Assembly (NCBI GenBank): GCA_009761415.1 | Contig: QUOL01000004.1 | Span: 682,001-746,000, forward strand | Length of the DNA stretch: 64,000 nt | Direction of reading: 5' to 3' | Source of the DNA: Sarcomyxa edulis | Lineage: Eukaryota > Basidiomycota > Agaricomycetes > Agaricales > Mycenaceae | Part shown: positions 57,921-64,000 of the stretch, piece by piece | Layout: every line of letters begins with the position of its first letter | Position numbering within the stretch: position 1 is the first letter of the stretch | Program-made: the position numbers and the translations under genes | Notes under the pieces: model-generated | What the model was told of the DNA's origin: nothing | What the model saw: the letters and a program-made list of their open reading frames with translations, nothing else | Database searches by the model: none

Positions 57921-60676
57921 ATGTCCAACGTCCCTTCTGCAGACGCAGAGTATGATATTATATTCGCTGGAGGTAAAGTGGTCGACCTCTCGCTTGCTTC
58001 ACGCGTCTTGAAGAGTCTGATCTAGGCGGTGCAAGCGCCTGCCTCACTGCGGGGCGGTTGGCTTTCGCTGATCCAACACTAAAAGTGAGCTGTCATATAT
58101 TATGATACGCCCCACCATTCCAAACAAACCAATCCTGGGAAGATTCTTGTACTGGAAGCTGGTCCACATACCAAGGACAAAGCCGAACATGTCATGCCAG
58201 GCCGTTACTTTCCTCACTTACATCCATCTACGACCACCATGCAATTCAATTTTGGAAAGCCTAGCGACAAGCTAGAAGGTCGCTCCGTCATCGTCGCGTC
58301 CGGTCGATGTGTTGGAGGTGGCTCGAGCGTCAATTGTAAGTCAAAATATTCGTCGTAGATGATTGTCAACTTGAACACCGAAATTCCCGATTATCTAGTC
58401 GTCATGTATACGCGGGCGAGCGCTTCAGACTACGATGATTGGGAGACCGTGCACAGCAATCCTGGTTGGGGATCAAAGGATTTGATACCTCTTCTGAAAA
58501 AGGTTAGCTTTTTGCCTTTTTAGGAGCCAATCGACCCTTGTCGATGTTGACGTCGAATGGTAAAGACCGAGACATATCAAGTCAAACCAGATCAGGCTAG
58601 TCACGGCTACGGAGGCCCTCTCAAAGTATCGCATGGCGGTGCCTACACTAATGTGGGAAGACTTTTTCTTGACCTTGCCGCTGAATACGACAAAGAGCGC
58701 CCAATCGTTGAAGACACAAATGACTTGAAAACAGTCAACGGCTACAGCGTATGTCTTCATTTGCGTGCCTCGTCGGATTCATCTCAATACCGTACTGTTT
58801 CAGAGATGGCTGAAGTAAACCAATCCCTTGAAACTCTACGAATTGATTTATTCAATACATCATCATAGGTGGATCGACGGCGAGACAGGGAAGCGCTCTG
58901 ACGTCCCCCATCATTTCATTTATAACCAAGAGGACAACAAGAACCTACAAGTTCTCGATGGATGCAGAGTCAAACGTGTTATCATCGAGTGAGCTCTATA
59001 TCTCCCCCGATACTCTTTTTCTCAGACATGATATCAGAAACAATCGTGCCGTTGGTATCGAGTTCGTGAACGATGCTCGCGTTCGACCGGAGTCCAGCCA
59101 AGACATTCGATCTGTTCGTGCTAAGAGACTCGTTGTTGTCTCCGCGGGTACATTCGGCTCTCCAAACATCCTCGAGAGATCAGGAATTGGAGCCAAGAGA
59201 ATTTTGGAAGCAGCTGGTATCAAGCAAATCGTCGACCTTCCGGGTGTTGGTGAGAACTACAACGGTCAGAGTAATCACTTATCCGTTTAGTCTGTGCTCA
59301 CAAATTCACTTAGATCATGTCTTCTCCTGTATACCATATCTCGCCCGAGAGGACGCAGAGACATACGATCTAGTCTTCAGTGGTTACCTTCCCGAGTACC
59401 AAAGTACGTTGTCACTTCTCTGATGTCGAAGCACAATTTATTTCCCACTCGTTTCTGCAGAACATATAGGGCAATGGATGACGGACGGTACGGGTTACAT
59501 GGGAGCCAAGTTTGTATCCATCGCCTTCTGCTTTTGCCTGTATTGTGGGCCCGAGATCGTTGACGTTATGGCTATAGCGGTATCGATGCAGCCATCAAAC
59601 TGCGACCGAATTCCCGCGAGTTGCAAGAGATAGGGCCTGTCTTCCGGAACAGATGGCAGGATTACTATGCTAACGCTCCGGACAAGCCGATTCTCTGGAT
59701 GGGTGCTCTTTCTGGGTATGCTAGATTATCATCCGACTCTCACAGTCCTACTTACCATCTCCTTTGCGATGCAGTTTCGTAGGAGACCATACCGGGTTGC
59801 CTGTGAGGAAGTACCTGACGACAGGATACTACCTGGAATATCCGGTATGACTCTAGTATTTTCCACGACTGGCATACAGTAATATTCTGACCTGGTCAGG
59901 TATCAATTGGTCGCGTTCACATCACGTCGGATGATGTATATGGGACACCTGACTTTGAACCTGGGTTCCTCAACGAGTGCGTTTCCGTTATCTTCATTCT
60001 GATATGCATATTTAGAGTACTTACAATTCGGTATAAAAATCAGGAAAGAAGATGTTGCGGTACTCAATTGGGGATACAAGAAAGGCCGAGAGTACGCTCG
60101 CCGGCACCCATTGTATCAAGGAGAGATGGCATCAGGACATCCAGTCTTTCCCGCCGGAAGTGCGGTCGCGCCAAAGGAAGCAGACGGTCCCGTACCTATC
60201 TCTGCCCCTGATTTAGTGTATACACCGGAAGATGATGCGGCCATCGAAAAACATCACAGAAAAACCGGTGAGTCCTTCCGATTTCTCATCCTTAGTCTAT
60301 TGTGCCTCTAATGTGAGTATCCTGGATAGTGGAAACAACGTGGCATTCGGTGCGTATACCAGATAGTTCATGTGCGTTTCTCGTGGTTTTCTGACCAGGC
60401 TTATCTCTCGGACTTGCGTCCATACAGTTAGGGACCTGTGCAATGAAGCCGCGTGATAAACAAGGTGTTGTCGACTCGCGCCTCAACGTATACGGTGTTC
60501 AGAACCTGAAAGTAGCGGATCTTTCCATCGCACCATCTAATGTCGGGGCAAACACTTATTCCACTGCACTAGTTATCGGGGAGAAGGCCGCTGTGATCAT
60601 CGCAGAAGAGCTGGGGATCAAAGGAGTTTCTTCTCCCAGACACACGTTTGATCTTCCTCTGCAGAAGCAGTCCTAG
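57921..60676 (+). CDS. Alcohol (methanol) oxidase, GMC family (AA3_3)
   Basis: FAD enzyme that oxidises short primary alcohols to aldehydes and releases H2O2; in wood-decay fungi it supplies peroxide. It starts with MSNVPSADAEYDIIFAGG and continues after intron 1 with GASACLTAGRLAFADP, the FAD-binding Gly-rich turn. Then GRCVGGGSSVN with FVMYTRASASDYDDWE, PGWGSKDLIPLLKK, VVVSAGTFGSPNILERSGIG and VVDSRLNVYGVQNLKVADLS. The active-site histidine is in TTWHSLGTCAMKP (split by an intron after the Ser) and the partner Asn in SNVGANTYSTALVIGEKAA. It ends HTFDLPLQKQS at 60676. Length and order match yeast alcohol oxidase. There is no signal peptide and no C-terminal peroxisomal tripeptide of the SKL type, as in several basidiomycete enzymes. 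About thirteen introns. Confidence 0.93.
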
Positions 60677-60990
60677 TTTTTCTCGTTCAGAACTTTTCTT
60701 AACTCCGTGTTCGTGATCGCGAATCTGTTATATCGAATCAACTTGTCTTGTGTGTATCACTCGGTCCCGACAAGACTTTGTAGATTGAGGATGGTGGCGT
60801 GCACCATAAGTATCCTCGTAGACTTGAAGGTCGCCTGTGAGTAGGTCATGTATCGAGTTCATCCGTTATGAATTATACACACTGCCTCAAAGGTATTGTA
60901 CGATACTGTTCTATGGGTTTGGAAACGATTAGTAGATGAGATTTTTGGTAGATTGAGGCGATCATCATGGTGGTATGTGAGGAGGTTAGT
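60677..60990. other. Convergent spacer, no gene
   Basis: Lies between the ends of the alcohol oxidase and eIF3j genes. No feature is seen. Confidence 0.5.
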
Positions 60991-62007
60991 CTACATGAAG
61001 TCGTCTCCGTCGCCATAATCGTCCAATGCCTCATCATATGTACTGGTGTCCATCCTAAATTCGAAGTAATAAGTCTCTTGAATATCTAGAGGAAGACGAT
61101 GTAACGCACTTGGTAGAGACCTTCGCAGCACCAAGGACCGGCTTAGCAGCTGCTTTTGGTTTCTTTTTGCCGCTTGCTTTGTCTCGTTGTTCCTTCTGTT
61201 TCTCGTTCGCTAGCGTTGTCAACCCACTGGCCACTTTTCGCACTTCGACGTCTTTCAAGGGCATAGCCAGCTCTCGCGCGTGATGTTCGACGAAAGCTGC
61301 GTAGAGCGGCTTGTTCTGATGTCGCTTAATCAAGAATTCGATGAGGCGTGAAGAGAGTGTATGGAAGTCCTCCTTCGTGCGTGGCTGGAAGGATATCAGG
61401 GAGTCTAGCTCTGCTGAAGATGTGCCTGCAGAGTATATCTTAGTGGGCATCCCGATGTATATCTATATAACAGCATACCTCCGAGAGCGGCAGCCCCAAA
61501 GAGATCCGCAGCGTTGTTGAGATCAGCGTTGAGCTCCATTTCCTTCTCTCTCCGGGCTTTCTCTCTTGGGTCTAATACACCGTCCTCGTCGTATTCGTCG
61601 TCGTCATCATCATGCGCGTTGACTTTGCGAGCAGCTTTTGCAGCCTCCTTTTCCGCGATTTTGGCTTTGAGTGTACCCTTCTTCTTTGGAGGAGCAGCAA
61701 CAGGCGCTGATGCTGGCTTGTCGTCCTCACCGGAGGATGCTTCCCAATCACTCTGGTGGTCCGATTAGATGGGACTCCGATCATTAATGAAGTGAAGCGA
61801 GACGCACCACTGGTGCATCATCCTCTTCATCTTCGCCGTCCCACTTGCTTTTAGCAGCTTTCTTCGGGATCGCTGCTGCCTTTGGAGCACTCTGCGCTTT
61901 CGCGGGTGTGTCGTTGTCAGATCCATCTATACTCCGAATAATAATAATTCAGCAGTCATTCCCCGGTATCAATAGAGTGGAATATTTCGTCACCCCAGTC
62001 AGACATA
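60991..62007 (-). CDS. HCR1: Translation initiation factor eIF3 subunit j (Hcr1)
   Basis: Loosely bound eIF3 subunit that acts on the 40S ribosome in start-codon selection and ribosome recycling. The first exon is only MSDWD, joined (GTGACG to ATAG) to GSDNDTPAKAQSAPK. Acidic N-terminal segments follow (KWDGEDEEDDAP, DWEASSGEDDKP), then Lys/Ala-rich helices (KAKIAEKEAAKAARK, DPREKARREKEMELNADL). The core is ELDSLISFQPRTKEDFHTLS, then LIEFLIKRHQNKPLYAAFVE and DVEVRKVASGLTTLANEKQ. The end reads TYDEALDDYGDGDDFM, the usual acidic terminus, with the stop at 60991-60993. Length is typical. It is divergent from COQ9 across 151 nt. Confidence 0.93.
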
Positions 62008-62158
62008 TCTAGCCGATATCAGCTTGGATTAGATCCAAAAAATGCAAGAGATTGAGACCTAGAAAGAGAATGAAACGGAATGGAAACGTGGACGAGAGCC
62101 GCAATCAATTGCAAAATCTAGTTCGGAAGTTACCGAACACCTCTCTTCACGATCCATC
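62008..62158. promoter_or_regulatory. Shared divergent promoter of eIF3j and COQ9, 151 nt
   Basis: The start codons of the two genes are 151 nt apart on opposite strands. The spacer is A-rich on its eIF3j side (AGAAAGAGAATGAAACGG) and has no TATA box. Confidence 0.6.
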
Positions 62159-63037
62159 ATGGCGAGCTCGAGGTAAGACACAAAGTTGGCATTTACCTCA
62201 TTGTTGGTCTGAAAAGTCGTCTCTGAATTCGTGGATAGCCGCCTTCTTCAGCTCGCGATTCCTCTTGTCAAAACTCACGGTTTTAGCCGTGAAGCTCTCG
62301 CCCGGTCTGTACTAGCTCTACCAGTTCCTCACGCCGAACCTCTATCAGAGACATCCGTGTCGGCTCTCTTTGGACAAGGTGAAGATGCAAGAAGAACTCT
62401 TATAAGTGCGTGGATGGACGATGGCCTTCAGCAAATGAATGCCGTGCAGTCTTCGCCAGTCACCGTGAAGAGTGTTCTTCACGCGAGACTGAAAAGAAAT
62501 GAACCCGTATTGCAATACCTCCCAGAAGTAAGTCGTCGCCACATCTAAGCGCCTCAAATGATAACATAAATTGTTGTTTTTGAGGCCTTTGCTTTGCTGG
62601 CTTCCCCAGCTTTGGGTATACCACCTCTTGACCCTTTGCCCGTCCTCAAACACGTCTCGAAAATTGCGCATCAAGTTTGTCGCATCACAGGGGACTCTTC
62701 ATTGCATGTGTGTTACCTCTGAAAGCCCCAGGCTGTCTTCAGAAGCACTAACTTGTTGTCTCGACTTTCAGTTATCATGGTACGCTCGAAGAGCTGCTTT
62801 GAGCGCAGCATATGGTGCAGCAGGTCAGTCAGCTCACTGCCGGCTGGTCCTCTTGACTTACTTCCCTCTCCAACAGAGCTACATCAACTTACCTCGCCAC
62901 AAACAGCATATGCATTTCTGGACTCCCTTCTCGATACTTCGTCTGCTATGAAATCGTCCTTGGACGAAGCAGAGTTATTCGCTGGATACATCAAGAAAAG
63001 TTGGGAAGGCATCATTAAGAGTTCCGGTGCTTTCTAG
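62159..63037 (+). CDS. COQ9: Ubiquinone biosynthesis protein COQ9
   Basis: Mitochondrial lipid-binding protein that supports hydroxylation steps of coenzyme Q synthesis together with Coq7. The first exon is minimal, MASS plus two bases, joined in phase to RLLQLAIPLVKTHGFSREAL. COQ9 features: SVSALFGQGEDARRTLISAW, a TetR-like helical region (VKSVLHARLKRNEPVLQYLP, PLLDPLPVLKHVSKIAH-type segment), FSWYARRAALSAAYGA, the conserved lipid-pocket helix, and TAYAFLDSLLDTSSAMKSS. It ends GIIKSSGAF, with the stop at 63035-63037. A classic mitochondrial presequence is not evident in this model, so the real first exon may lie further upstream. Confidence 0.88.
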
Positions 63038-63322
63038 CTCCCATTTGCACTGACTAGTTGTAGCCGCAAAAAATACCACAACGCGCTCAGATTTACTGAG
63101 GATACTCGGGCATGATATAATCTTATCCTTGGCTCCTTGTGTACTTGTACTTTTAGCGGACTTGCCATTGTTTTATGTTGGCCTGGAGTCTCTGAACTCG
63201 ATATGTTTCCGTCATATTTTCGCATGTTTTCATCACATGCATGTGTCCGAATTCGTCTTTTCGACTGCGTTTCCCTTCGCCTTCAGAACCTCACCTACGT
63301 TCCCGTGGTTCTTCTCCCTCTC

Positions 63323-63965
63323 ATGGCTGGCTTCATGACTCCTGATGTTCCGCGACCAAACTTCACCGCGGTCTACGCTGTGTTCTTAGACCGCCCGCTG
63401 TCTGTAGTTTTCCCTATCCTAGCAACGTCTGAAGGTTGCGAACGCGTCTGTCGTCTCTCAGCTCTTTGCACAGAATTCAAGCTTAACCAGCGAGACAATG
63501 TCGCTATCCCCGTCTCCAACCCTCTCGCTGACGCACATGTCCGCACTCTTCCCTCTGCTCCACTTGCTGCGACCGCAACCCTCCCTCGGCAGTTCTTTGA
63601 ACTCGTAGAGATGGTACCCATACTGTTCGGTGCAATCACCACGAAGGTGTCGCTCTCTGGTACTCTGACATGGGACGACAACGAAAAGGTTGCTTTGTAC
63701 GAAACGCGGTCCAACCAGGGAATTCTGGTCAGGAAACTCAGACGATTCGAAGAGGTGGTGGGTATGGACGGAAATAAGCAGACTAAGGTAGAGGAGACAA
63801 TTGAAGGCAGCTGTCCGGGGTGGATGAAGATGATAGTGCAGTCGGAAGCTCGCAAAGCACACAAGTGCGTGATCATATATTGAATGTGAATTCAGGGAGT
63901 TGAGCCCAGTTCCTTGACTTACTAGGATGCATATGGACCAATACCACACGCTCTTCGATACCTAG
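63323..63965 (+). CDS. Conserved protein of unknown function
   Basis: Not recognised by name. The frame is open from 63137 to 63883, with in-frame ATGs at 63203, 63323 and 63335. I prefer 63323 (MAGFMTPDVPRPNFTAVYAV) because conservation-like composition begins there. Then GCERVCRLSALCTEFKLNQR, LADAHVRTLPSAPLAA, RQFFELVEMVPILFG and VSLSGTLTWDDNEKVALYET, with RKLRRFEEV and GSCPGWMKMIVQSEARKAHK. An intron (GTGCGT at 63865 to CTAG at 63925) leads to the last exon MHMDQYHTLFDT with the stop at 63963-63965. The alternation of long strands with one amphipathic C-terminal helix would suit an SRPBCC-like ligand-binding fold; that is inference only. It stands about 290 nt after COQ9 on the same strand. 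Confidence 0.7.
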
Positions 63966-64000
63966 GATCTCAGTCAAAGTAACGGGACGTGAGCCTGGTG

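Noticed and set aside
57767..57955. 62-codon frame covering the alcohol oxidase start
   Set aside because: It is out of frame with the clear FAD-binding N-terminus that starts at 57921.

Overview
The window reads as nuclear DNA of a mushroom-forming basidiomycete (Agaricomycetes). Genes are densely packed and cut by many 45-70 nt GT-AG introns. The gene families are typical of that group: a TET/JBP-type dioxygenase, DUF6534-like membrane proteins, an A-T-R adenylate-forming reductase, an alcohol oxidase of the GMC family, an F-box protein and PIF1-type Helitron helicases. No rRNA, tRNA or CRISPR array was seen.

Positions 1 to about 24.4 kb are accessory and repeat-rich. At the left edge a long minus-strand frame encodes a Helitron Rep/helicase that runs off the window. 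Its upstream side holds a 45-51 bp minisatellite. Next come a protein of unknown function (6.5-8.3 kb), a TET/JBP oxygenase (8.4-11.2 kb, minus), a field of C-rich/G-rich repeats and foldbacks (11.3-12.5 kb), an Spt5-like NGN-KOW gene (12.9-15.5 kb, plus) and a multi-exon acidic protein (15.6-18.6 kb, minus). These are followed by another lineage-specific gene (19.2-20.4 kb, plus), two CRE-bearing palindromes, a coiled-coil gene (20.9-21.6 kb), an 82-bp tandem repeat, the C-terminal remnant of a second Helitron helicase (22.0-22.5 kb) and an intact small gene (23.2-24.3 kb). This half ends at a hairpin plus CTAG that looks like a Helitron 3' terminus at 24432.

From 24.7 kb the window is ordinary housekeeping sequence, closely spaced: RAD2/XPG nuclease (minus), a Caf120-like PH protein of the CCR4-NOT complex (minus), an F-box protein (minus), a low-complexity nuclear protein (plus), telomerase reverse transcriptase (plus), glutathione peroxidase with a probable mitochondrial and a cytosolic start (plus), Vps51 (plus), an A-T-R reductase (minus), two convergent DUF6534-like membrane proteins, alcohol oxidase (plus), eIF3j (minus), COQ9 (plus) and a conserved unknown (plus). 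Three gene pairs are divergent from short shared promoters or spacers.

The most unusual element is the 6.5-24.4 kb block. A DNA-demethylase-type oxygenase sits beside an Spt5-like protein and three lineage-specific families, bracketed by Helitron sequences and with no recognisable KDZ transposase. In the literature fungal TET/JBP genes are linked to KDZ transposons; a Helitron setting with an Spt5-like partner would be a different arrangement. Whether the block moves or acts as a unit is inference.
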